Assembly: GCA_012932295.1 (NCBI GenBank)
Contig: JAAONU010000001.1
Location: 25,954,550-26,018,549, forward strand
Origin: Cyclina sinensis
Taxonomy: Eukaryota > Mollusca > Bivalvia > Venerida > Veneridae
DNA length: 64,000 nucleotides
Reading direction: 5' to 3'
Each line of letters opens with the position of its first letter. Position 1 is the first letter of the stretch. The notes under the pieces were generated by a model. It was not told the DNA's origin, did not search any database, and worked only from the letters and a program-made list of their open reading frames with translations. Made by a program: the position numbers and the translations under genes. Below are positions 38,111 through 50,500 of the stretch, in pieces.

Positions 38111-38279
38111 TTTATATTTGAGTTGTTCATTATCACTGAATGAAAAAATGTGCTAAAAAGAAGTCTATGGTGGGCCTATATCCGACATCTATGTGTTTTA
38201 TCATCAAGAAAATTCTTCTGACTATGGTTCATATATGGTAGATAAATATGTTACAAGGTCGTACTTTTTTGTTTTAAGT

Positions 38280-38285
38280 TTTATT
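38280..38285 (-). terminator. Poly(A) signal AATAAA of the lectin gene
   Basis: TTTATT on the plus strand reads AATAAA on the minus strand, 55 bases after the stop codon at 38340-38342. The position fits a short 3' untranslated region. Confidence 0.55.
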
Positions 38286-38339
38286 GTGCAAGAGTAAACT
38301 AAACATACACAGACATAACTTCAAATTTTTCAAAGAAGA

Positions 38340-38573
38340 TTATTTTCTTTCACATATGTAGCCAAGGCCTTTTGGACAATAATCGTCATGCCATTGATAG
38401 TGTTCCCCAGAACTCCACATGCATGCACAATTTTGGTCACGCCCTCCATCATGGTGGTTTGGCTGACCTGCATGCCAGTCTCCGTACGTTACTGGTTGTT
38501 TGTTTACCCAAGAGAAATGATTATTGTCAGAGAAATCCTTAGCTCCTATCCAGAACCCGCTTTGAGTGTTATC
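38340..38573 (-). CDS. Lectin gene exon 11: second half of CTLD 2, with a frameshift
   Basis: The acceptor TTTTAG is at the exon start and the stop codon at 38340-38342. The reading begins GFWIGAKDFSDNN, then needs a shift of one base at about 38513-38524 to continue FSWVNKQPVTYGDWHAGQPN, QWHDDYCPKGLGYICERK, stop. The length of 234 is one more than phase allows. Both sides are clear lectin-domain sequence. The single extra base is a sequencing or assembly error, an inactive allele, or a real loss of the last domain. Confidence 0.8.
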   Translation of the reverse strand, partial: DNTQSGFWIGAKDFSDNNHFSWVNKQPVTYGDWHAGQPNHHDGGRDQNCACMWSSGEHYQWHDDYCPKGLGYICERK

Positions 38574-41500
38574 TAAAATATAAGTGTTTTAAAAGTATTA
38601 CATCATTGCTAGTAAACAAAGTGGGACTTTGTAACAAAACAAAATTTCGGCCTCTATATGGAAGATACTGTTTATTGAAGTTAAAGTTATGGCACTTAAA
38701 TCCTGCATTAAAACAGGAATATATAGTTGAAAACAATTCCGATTCGGGGTTTAAAATTATTCCTCCGCCACAAAAGGGTGGTGTAATTCAAACACAACTT
38801 AAGTTAAAGTTATATTTTTCTGCAACATGTAAACATCCTGTAAACATTTCTAAGTTTCTGATAAATCTTTATCACTTGCAGTATTTACACTGACCCATAT
38901 TCACACCTAAAATGGACTGCTATAATCTGACGGAAGTTCGAATTCTGGGGCTTGCACATCAACTCCCTGTAAATTTCGAGAATTATTTGCACTTCAAAGT
39001 TATTCCTGTGTTATTCCTATATTTAGTTTTCTAAGTTAACTCTGGACAAAGTTAAACTTGTCTCATAAACGGAATTTTAGAGTATAATAATTTAGAAGCA
39101 CCCTGTATCACAAAAAATGAAATAGAATAATGACAAACAAATTATACCAGACATTTTCAGAAAAACTGATTTGAGCTCAAAAGACAATTTGACTTAAGTA
39201 CACGATCTAACTACGGTTAGATCTGAAGGGGAACCATTCAATTCTATCTTCTTGATAATCTGGATTTCAGTATTGTTATTTATATCCCAGCCAATGAAAC
39301 AGCATCTTATGACGCGTCTTTATGATTTACCTGTACACAGGGCATGTATATATAAACTTTTATAGAATGTTTAAAATCATCTTGAATTTTTTGAAAATAT
39401 TTTTTTTTCGTCGGAAAAATGAATTCTCCTTAGATTGATATAAGTCTATTAAAGTTTCAGTTTGTATTTACTGAATGAATATTAATCAGAGTATAAGCAT
39501 GGTGACGAAAATATTCACGAAAACGGGCCTGTTTGTTTTGGTATACACGCAGTATCTATCAAATGTCTAAAGCTACTGGAAATTTTCCCATAGAAACAAT
39601 TATCTCAACATTTTACAAGATTTTTGAAATTAATAGAGTGCCACTGGCAGAAAACGACCGAGTTATTTTGGATCCCAGTTAAATATAGATTTTTCAAATG
39701 CGTTCAATTGGTTAAAATTAGGGTCTGTGTGAAGTTAGCAGAATAGCAGAACAGCAGAATAGCAAAACAACTCCAGCAGAATAGCAGAATGGCAGAATAG
39801 CAGAACAACTCCAACAGAATAGCAGAATGGCAGAATAGCAGAACAACATTCAAACAGGCAAAAAGTCTTTTGAGTTTAATCGTTCTCTACCGAAGTATGC
39901 CCTTCGTCTGTCTGTCCGTCTTAGCCGTCTGGCTGTCCGGAAATCTGGATGCTGCCATTCTGCTATTCTGCTGGAGTTGTTCTGCTATTCTGCCATTCTA
40001 TTATTCTGCTGGAGTTGTTCTGCTATTCTGCCGTTCTGCTATTCTGCTGGAGCTGTGTTGCTATCCGGCTGTTCTGATACATTTCTTCTTTCAGTAGACT
40101 AAAATGGTTTTGCTATTGTGTTGGAGCTGTTTTACTATTCTGCTGTTCTACTAAAGCTTTTCTTCTAGATATTTTGTCTTTCTTATTTTGTTCTAAGTTC
40201 GTGTGTAGGTAGATAGACTAATTTCACGAATAATTTTGGCCTGAAAAAAGTGAAGTGCATAGTCTTTATATTGCTATCTATTCACTTACTTATTCATTTC
40301 AATAACCTTTCCATTAACTTCTTCAATTATCAACTGATCCATCTGTTAAGGCCAGATCTTGATTATTTTCGTTACCATAGCAACCAGAACTTTGATACGA
40401 GACAAAAATAACGTGCATAGTTTAAATGTTGTCATGTATTCCTATTGAATTTCTTCAACTTAACTTATACGGTCTTTATGTTATCGCGGAATTCAGATTT
40501 CCGGACAGACGAACAAACAAACAGCCGGAGGGAAAACATCGGAAGTGTACTTGAAACCTCATTTAGACTTTTTGTCATTTCGAAAGTTGTTCTGCTATTC
40601 TGCCATTCTGCTATTGTGCTGGAGTTGTTCTGCTGTTCTGCTATTCTGTAAAAGTTGTTAACTTATACAATTTTTATGTCATCGAGGGATTCAGATTGCC
40701 GACCAGTCGGACGGACAGACACACACGGGCAAACTTCGAATGTCATTTTTGTCATTTTGAAGCTGTTCTTTGGAGTTGTTCTGCTATTCTGCCGTTCTAC
40801 TATTCTGCTGGAGTTGTTGTACTATCCTACTGTTCTGCTGAAATTTTCTTTCAACAGATAAAAAATGATTCTGCTGTTCTGTTTAAGTTCCTCTCTTAGA
40901 TTTTTTGTCTATTTAATTTTTTATTGTGTTATGAGTACCTATGTTGGCTGATAGACTAATTTCAAGTACCAGAATTTTGACCAAAGGTGAAAAAAAGTAA
41001 AATGTATCATCTAGATATTGCCATCCGTTAATTTACTGATTTTCATGAACCCAGCTCGTTTACGTTTTGATTGATAAAAAGATCCATCTGCTTAAGCCAT
41101 ATTTTTACTATTTCTGTTACCATAGCAACTAGAATTTTGAACCCAGGATTAAAACAAAGTGCCTTTCATAATCACCATATTGCAATATTTTAACATATCA
41201 AGTTTCATCAACTAAACTTATACCGTTTTTATGAAATGGTGGGATCCAGATTTCAGAAAAGTCGAACAGATAGACGGCAAGACGGACAGACAGACAGAGG
41301 GCAAACTTCCATAGAGAACTCTAAAACTCAATTAGGCTTTCTGTCTTTTTGAAAGTTGTTCTGCTATTCTGCCATTCTGCTGGAGTTGTTCTGCTATTCT
41401 GCTGCTGTTCTGCTATTCTGTTTGAATTGTTCTGTTATTCTGCTGTTCTGCTATTCTGCTACTCTGCTACCTCACACAGACAAAATTAGGAACTGATTCA

Positions 41501-44500
41501 CATGCAAAAACTTGAAAGCTAGGCACTGATTGGCTGACTGAAAGGTCACGAGAAGGTGACCTTCTTTTGGTGTTGTTCAGATGCTAATATCGGGGCGTTA
41601 TTCAGGAGCTTAATCAGATTGCAAAAGAAGTCTCAACTCTTGTGTGGATAAGTGTAAGAGTGGTCAAGATATTTTCTGCATTATTACTAAATTTGACACC
41701 GGTGATTCTATGACCATAATCATTTAGTTCATTTTTTCTTACTTTCTTGTTTTTAATTAGTAGAAAACTAGAACTATCACTAAAGGTGATTAATACCCCC
41801 ACATGGGTGCTTGATACTGGAACTGGAAAACTTAGAATCAGTGGCACAAAGACACATAAGAAACATAGAAATATGTATATATTTTATATTTAATAATATT
41901 GTATATAGAGAAAACAATTACCAGTAGACCATTGAACTGTATATTTTCTAGTAGAACTAGCTGATGCTCTAGCTGATCTCTTCTGGAATAAGACATCTAG
42001 AGCATTCACGAGCTTTTCTTTCAAACACGATCATCATCAAATTTTACAAGTACATATTTCGGCTTGAATGCATCCTTATTCATCCGGGAATAAATCCCAG
42101 ACTGTTCCTGTAACTCATGAGGTATCATCCAGAAACTGTTTTTCTATTCTTAGTTAAAATGAACAGTGGCCTTGATCCAACTGGCACAATTTTCAATCCC
42201 AAGCGTCGTCTTTATAGAAACTATCTTTAAAGAAAGTTTCATTATAATATTTCATTCGTAACTCAAAGTATTGAGCAGAAACGTTTTATTTTATTTTTAG
42301 TACCAGTGACCTTGGCACTGACTTCAGCAGCCCCAAAGTCAAACTTGACTAGTATTTTATGATGTTACACCTGTGAACCAAAAAGGATTTAAATCTGTCA
42401 AGCCTTTTATGAGTTATTATCCGGAAACCAGTTTTCCTATTTTTAGTTTAAGCGAATAGTGACCTTGGCCCAACTGGCACAATTTTCAATCCCAAGCGTC
42501 GTCTTCATAAAGGCTACCTTTACAGCAAATTGCATCACAATATCTCATTCTTAACTCAAGTTATTGAGCGGAAATAATTTATTTTTTATTTTAGTAACAG
42601 TGTCCTTGACCTTGCCCCCCTAACCCCAATATCAAACTTGACCTGTATCCTGTGATGTTACACCTGTGTACCGATAATTGTTTAAATCTGTCAAGATTTC
42701 ATGAGTTATTATACGGAACCACTTTTCAACCATTTTATTATTTATAGTAACAGTGACCTTGACCTTGACCCCACCAGCCCTAATATCGAAGAATGTTATG
42801 ATGTTACACCTGTGTACTAAAAATTGTTTAAATCTGTCAAGCTATTCATGAGTTATTGTCCGGAAACCGTTTTTCTATTTTAAGTAACAGTGACCTTGAC
42901 CTTGGCCCCACCAGCCCAAATATCGAACTTGACCTGTATCTTGTGATGTTTCAACTGTGTACCAAATTTCTTTTTAATCTGTCAAGTCTTTCATAAGTTA
43001 TCGTCCGGAAACCGTTTTTCTATTTTTTAGTAACAGTGACCTTGACCTTAGCCCCACCAGTCCCAATATCGATGTTACACCTGTGTACCAAAAATTGTTA
43101 AATTCTGTCAAGGTATTCACGAGTTATTGTCCGGAAACCGTTTTTCTATTTTTAGTAACAGTGACTTAAACCTTGGCCCCAACAGTACCGATATCGAACG
43201 TGACCTGTATCTTATGATGTTACACCTGTGTACCAAACATTTTTTAAAACTGTCTAACCTTTCATGCGTAATCATCCAAAACCGTTTTTCTATTTTTAGT
43301 AACAGTGACCTTGGCACCACCAGCCCCAATTTCAAACTTGACCTGTATCTTATGATGTTTCAGCTCTGTACCAAAAATTGTTTAAATCTGTCTAGCCTTT
43401 TGTGAGTTATCGTCCGGAAACCATGACGGACCGACCGACCGACCGCCAAGCTCACTCCTATATACCCCCTCAAACTTTGTTTGTGGGGGTATAATTACAA
43501 AAGTCTGGTATTAATACAGCGCATATTATACTTACATGGACTGTGATTTACTCTATTTCTCATCAAATGTGCTTTCTCGGAATCATCTAAAACAACAAGA
43601 TCCCCTCCTTCATTCTTGCACGCTGCCCTAGCATCGTTCCAGCTTGCATGACTTGTTACTATATGTACACATAGGTTTACGTTCGCACCTTTTAACAGCA
43701 TATATCCACCATGTGCATCGCAATGAAATGTGGTGCTATGATGGGTCGGTGGTGGATCTGTTTAAAATACAAGTATTTGGTATTGTTCAGTATCATAAAG
43801 CCTATCACATACCGTACGCGTCACAAGACTTTAGCCGGTCACGTGCTACACTGAAACATGTTTTATTTTTTAAGATATAAAGCCTTTTCTTACATAGTCG
43901 TGGTAATGAACGTTGAACACTGATTACGTAATTCTAGTCGTTTAACTCGTATGTAAACAAAAGTAATGTAATGTCCTTCTGAAACTGTTTTGTTAAGAGT
44001 AAAACAAGATTTTTTTCTTCTTTTTCATCGGTTTAATATTGCCCTTTGTCTCAAGACTAAAATTTGATATTTATGGACGAGAACGGTTAATACGCCTATA
44101 GATCCTTATCATAAAAATCATTCTTTTAAAAGTTACTTACTGTATACTATCTCGGTAAGTATAAAAATTACCTGTTTGAACAGCACCGTGCGTGCTTCCC
44201 TTCAGGCTTGAGCGATCTTCACATATGAAATGTGATGTGTGAGAACATTGATCGTCGTGCCATTTGTAGTAGTCAGGTCCGTACAATATAACACAATACT
44301 GAGGATGGTTAGCTCTGATACCGTCAGGTTGTTTGTTACTTGCTATCTCGTCACCACCACCCCAGTTAGTGTAAAACATCTTCTGTCCGTTTGGCCAATA
44401 AAATACTCCATCCTTATGCTCGTCCAGGGCGCCTATGTAATATTTTCTATCCTGAATGGTGGTTTCTGAAAGCAGTTTTAGAAAGCAGTTTCAAGTATAA

Positions 44501-47500
44501 CGCCATGTTAATTGATAAAAAGTTTTCAATGGCAACAGAAACTAATATTTTTAGCAGTTTCACCAGGCCACAAATAACAACATTTTCTTCAAGACAAGAC
44601 ACCTAACTAATGAGGAGAAAACGTCATGCTTTAAACATGCTTCACAAACAAAGAAACTTCTAATCATATGACACAAGCAAATAATAGTTTTTTCCCTGAA
44701 GGTGTGTTAATCCTAATTACAAAATAAACTTGTTTGATTTGAGTATAATCATTATGAAATCTTTATCTGTATTGACATACAGTACATATACTACTCAAAA
44801 TTTGATAGGGATCACTTTTTATTTCTTAAATATGTTTTTAATGATAACCTCAAGATAACTGATTTTTTTCTCATACATGTAGTTTATTCATATGGCAAAG
44901 CAGACCTGTCAAGGTGATTTTGATTATTTACCTGTACATGGCTCGAGATGCATCGGAAAGCGATTACCCTGGAAAAGTGGTGCACCGCAGGCATGTACCT
45001 TCATGTACACATCCTTTTTATTCAGACTTCGCTTGTGCATGGTAACGTTTATATCGAACCTAGCACTGGTCATGGCAAATCTACGGCAAAGACGGCGTAT
45101 TGATGATGAGGAGATGAATAGGTGGGTAGGGATGCTTGAGGCTGGGCGTTCCCAACGGCACGTGGGGTCCTTGGGGTGTCCCAGAGCACCGTTGTCAGGA
45201 TGTGGCGACGGTTTCAAACTTACGGGCATATCACGCATAGGCATGGCGGAGGGCGTCAGAGGTCCACAGCTCAGCGTGAGGACCGGTTTATTGTCGTTCA
45301 AGCGCGACGTCAGCGCTTTGTTACCGCTATTGCCCTCTAAAATGACTTCCAGAATGCCACTGGTGTAAGACTTTCCACTAAAACCATCAGGAACCGTCTT
45401 CATACAGCTGGCATGAGGGCAAGAAGGCCAGCAATCCGAATCCCATTGACGCGAAACCACATCCAGGCACGTCTTCAATGGGCCCGCAATCACGCCAGGT
45501 AGACGCAGCATGACTGGACCCCAGTGCTGTTCACTGACGAGTCTAGATTTTTTTTGGACTTCACTGATAGGCGAGTGCGGGTATGGAGATCCGCCAATGA
45601 GCGTTTGGCACCCGTATGTGTTGCTACCCATGACCGTAATGGCGGGGGCTCGGTCATGGTGTGGGCGGGTGTAACATGCAGGGAAGAACAGACCTGCACA
45701 TTATTCAAAACGGCACATTGACGGCTGTACGATACGTCAATGAGATATTAGATGTGTATGTTTGTCCGTACGCTGGTGCTATAGGCCCTGAGTTCATTTT
45801 AATGGACGACAACGCCCGGCCTCACAGGGCAAGGGTCACCGACGAGTACCTGGAGGCAGCAGCCATAGATAGAATGGACTGGCCAGCAAGGTCTCCAGAC
45901 CTCAATCCAATAGAGCACGCCTGGGATATGCTGCAGACTGCAATATCTGCTCGCCCAATCACGGTCCCTGGGCTACAGCAGGCCCTTCTGGACGAGTGGG
46001 CTCGACTCCCACAACAAACCATCCGGAGACTCATTAGCAGCATGAGAAGGCAGTGCAGAGCAGTAATCCAAGCAAACGGACACCACACGCGATATTAAAA
46101 CAATATTCAGGCCATAGACTTGATTTTTCCAAAAAGTTCCATTTCATCTCCTGTCTGCGTTATCCCAAATTCGTGCCCCTCCCATGGCTCAGCCTCTGTC
46201 ACGCTTCAACGGTTTACAGACTTACTTATTTTTTGGTACCAAACTGTTGTCATATGAACATATTTTCAGAATCACAACAAAAAATGTAACCTTTCAACCT
46301 TATGTAGTAAATATACACATTCTTATAAGTGATCCCTATCAAATTTTGAGTAGTATACTTTGCTGAAATGGACTCCACCGCTGTGCTATTGATCAGTGAC
46401 CTTACTGAATAAACAGTATGGAGGGTCAGAGAAAACAGAAACACCATTTTGATACAAATAAAAAACAATGCTTAAGTTATAAACAAACATATCCCTTGCT
46501 TATAATGCTACCGTTTCATAACTTTAGGAAACTTGCCCATAACTTTAATTCTATTACTATTAAACTTTTATAGAGTACCAAGAAATGCCAAGGCCATTCA
46601 CTCTTAAAATATTAGCATATGAAACTAATCAAGGTGCTTTGCCCGAATGACAAAGGCAAAATGACTCACTTGAGTGGTGCAGGATCATGTTTTCAATAAA
46701 CACGGTTTTCTCGTGTGTATCTATCGTTACCAATGTATCACCAATGTCCTGACAAGCCTTCTTGGCGTCAGCATAGTTTAAGATGCGCGATTCATCAATC
46801 TTGATACACAAGCCAGTGATATCATCATAGAAATGATCCTGCTTACATGAACCTATAAAAAAAAAACACGTAAACTTTTACACATATTTTAAAGATGCAG
46901 TGTAAATAGGTACTAAATCTAAAGCTCAGTGGTTTAGTTTGAAAGACACCTCAAAAGGGTATAAGCCGAAAGACAAGAACAGAGACCAATATAATAATGA
47001 ATGTTATACATCATGGTATAGCATATATAAACTCGCCAAGAAAGATTCAATGTTTTACCACACCATGATCAACATGTTTCCATGGTTGTGCAGCTTTTCA
47101 AATTCTTTAAACGTTATTAACTTTTCTTTTTAAATTTGAAAGAAACTATAGTTGCTGTAAAACAACTCTACCTATCTTAAGTAAAAAGTGATCAGAATAT
47201 TTTTCTAACTGACTAACAAAGAAAGCATCACTCGTACTGACAAGTTCACTGATACTTCTCTGCTACTGTTGTGCTGAGTATTTATGTATATTGCTTGTAC
47301 TCAGGTGGGTTAAAAATCAGAAAAAATATCTGTATACTCGAGACGAACGTGTTGAGTGTTATTTTTTTTTATAATTTTCACATGAAGGTTAAGTAGTCAA
47401 TGATATATCAACTCCGTTGGACAAAAGAATTTCATACAGCTACACGTACAAATATAAGCTTGATGAACGCTACCTTGAGAAGGACCTGGGGTAGGACCCT

Positions 47501-50500
47501 GAGTTTGGGATACTGGTTGCTGTGTCTGGATGTAAGCAGGCGTTGAATGTGGGACTGGTGTTGTCATACTCTGATTAGATGCCACGCCGCATTGGTCGTT
47601 ACAAAAATCCGTATCGCAACAAGTGGGAGGACATCTCTGGTTATGGAACGCCTGAGAAAGTACTGCGCATGCCTGAAAATACAAGAGGACTGGAACACAT
47701 CTACGACTAATGTGTGCTACTATTAGTGTAGCTAGAGTAAGTTACATTACTTAGCTTAATGCCTATGTACATGCCATAAACAAACTGAAATACGATGGAA
47801 TGCAGATTTTAGAGCTCTTCTTTTGGAAACCAAAGTATTCTTTGGACAGGTTTAAATGATTTCTGACATAATAACTAGGTAATTTGACATGATACAACAC
47901 TGTTTTGACAAATCATCGTACCATTTTGAATGGAGAAAGGAACGTTACAACGCATGCGGTGTCATATTTTGTAGTTTGTATTTTGCTGTTGCTTTGAAAT
48001 CGTTTTAGTTTTTTAAACCAACTGCTATAATTTGATGAATTTCGTGTGAAATTCAATGTTGTCTTTTAAATACTGAGACGGTCTTCAACCTAAAGTATTG
48101 GAAGATTTTATCTCTACTTGAAGGTTATTACCGGAGCATTCTTCTTCACGCAAGATAATTACCCGCTTACTTATAAACATTTGCGCGTGGTATTCTTTTA
48201 GCACGCAACGACAGTCATCATAAAAAATAAAACGATAATCGTCCCAATTTTCGAAATAAGAGAGCGTGGTGCTAGCATATCTGAGATTGAGTCAGAGCCT
48301 GAGGAAATTCCATGTACGTTCTTAATTGAACGATGCATGAACAAATCCGTAAATTGTACCTCAGTAGATTCAAAAACTCTTAAAGTAGCTTGGAAGATGT
48401 TCTTAATGCTCACAAAAATTTGGTTATTTTTCCTTTTATTTTTGCACTATCATTAAAATACAGGAAAAAAAATTATGCTCCTAATGTTTCAGAAATGTCA
48501 CTTTTGAAACAGCGGTATTTGGTGTTACAAGTAGCAACTCTCAAACTCTGTCAGATGTCTTGTAATAACTTAGAACATCAGTCCTGTAAAATGAATGGAA
48601 AACTCAATAAATATCTGTACTACGGTGTCTGTCTTTATATATGGCGTCTTTAGCTACGATAATCGGAATGAACTCGATGCAGTTCATTATTTAACTTAGA
48701 TAGGATAAATACTTACCGCCTTATTCTCGCACTGACTTCTATACACAGTTTCTGGGAGTCCACCATATTCAGCTGGAGAGAACAGCATACATTGCTGAAA
48801 CGAGACTTCTTTCAATAATAATTACTATGATACTTCTTGCTATATTATTCCTACTCTCTCTCTCTTAATAACACGTAACCTTATTCAGATGCATAACGGC
48901 ATTTGGAAGTTTTCTAGTGAATACATCCTACCTCAGTAGCGTCACAGATAGCCACTTCGCCACATGCCTTTGGGTTTAAGAGTGTGTCGCAGCTAAAACA
49001 ATAAGGACCTCGCGTTCCGAGAGGAGCAACTGGAAATGCATAAGAAACAACTTTTCATCAACCTTAGAATAAAAATCTTGGTTTCAAAGATGAGATGACA
49101 GACTTGAAAAACATCTGTTTTACAAACATCTTGACAATAGAGATATATCTGTTCTTGGGAAATGATTAAGTTTACCGTAGCTGCTAAAAACAGGTGTTTC
49201 ATTGAAATATTTTAGTAGAATATAATTATAACATGCATCTTATACCCTGTGTTCCGCATCCCTGGTTATTGCAGAAGTCGCCAGTGCAGCACTGAATGCA
49301 AGTTGAAATATCACTACTGCTTCTTTTTCTTAAGTCTGCCCTTTTACCTAATAGCATGCCAGAGGCTGTTGCACAACGCTACAATAAAAGACCAAAGCTC
49401 CTTTCGTCAGCAATTCTCTTTAAATTATCACATAAAGGTAGATTCACGGAAGATGTATGACATTTCCCTTTGAAACATTTTAATTTACAAAGCCAGTTGC
49501 TTTGCAAGAACTTAACAGTGATTAGGTGCAGCAACGGAAACGGTGTGAAAAGAGTTAAATAAAAACTTTTCGAGTCATCTCTAGGGCAATGCTTATCTGT
49601 TTTCAATCCTCAAATTAGAAATTAACAACAACAACAATCCCCCCCCCAAAAAAAAAAAATGAAAAAAGCATACCGTTTTTGATAAACAACCGGTGTTATA
49701 CAGAATGTTGCCACTTGTTGTTACAACCTGCTGTGTGTAACAAAACTGCAAGAAAAGAATCAAAGATAAAACTTACAAGTGCATCGAATATAACACACGG
49801 GACATGTTCTTTAATAATATTTAGGAAGATTTGTTTTGTTTTGCTTGAGAGATTTCTGCCTCTGGGTGCCTTGAATTTGTTGATTTCTTATAGTTATTTT
49901 CAAATTGCATTGTTTCTCTGTAATTCCTTACCTTTTTGAGTTTTCTGCAAATCACCTTTTTTGTAGCGCAGTAATTCAAATTAATTATTATATTATTGCT
50001 ATTTTAAAAATATGCGTTTTTCATCGCCTGCTAGCCTACTCATTTGTGTTCGAGTCATGAACTGGCCTAGTTACGAAATGATGCAGTTTGATTAAAAGAA
50101 AAGATCTGTTAAGAAATAAGAGTTATAATGCGATATTTTGGATGTTAGATGTGACTGTTTTGCTTTGATCATTTATTTCTTATTATTGATTTATTTGGTT
50201 ATACTTACGTCGTATATTTTATCTGTCTGTTTAGACTTTTAATTTCTATAATGGACTTAAAAAACGTGGCAAAGTTTGCAAAATCGAGATGACACAGTAG
50301 GAAAATCCTGTGCGGCACGCGACCAGTTTACAAGAAACTTTAATGTGGATTTAAAGACAATCATTCCATCAGTTTTCAGTAAACTTTGATTATTTATACT
50401 GAAACATTCAGAACGTGACCCCCTTCATAAATAGGAATCCCATTTGACATTTATCACAGTAAACAAACTACTCTTTCTTAATTGACTACCTATGAAGACC

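Noticed and set aside
39870..40899. Plus-strand frames rich in Leu, Phe, Cys and Ser (ILLFCWSCSAILPFYYSAG)
   Set aside because: They are translations of the (TTCTGCTA)n-type repeats of the Foldback-like element.
44924..45631. 235-codon minus-strand frame in the Tc1-like element
   Set aside because: It is antisense to the transposase pieces and overlaps its catalytic region. It is a shadow frame.
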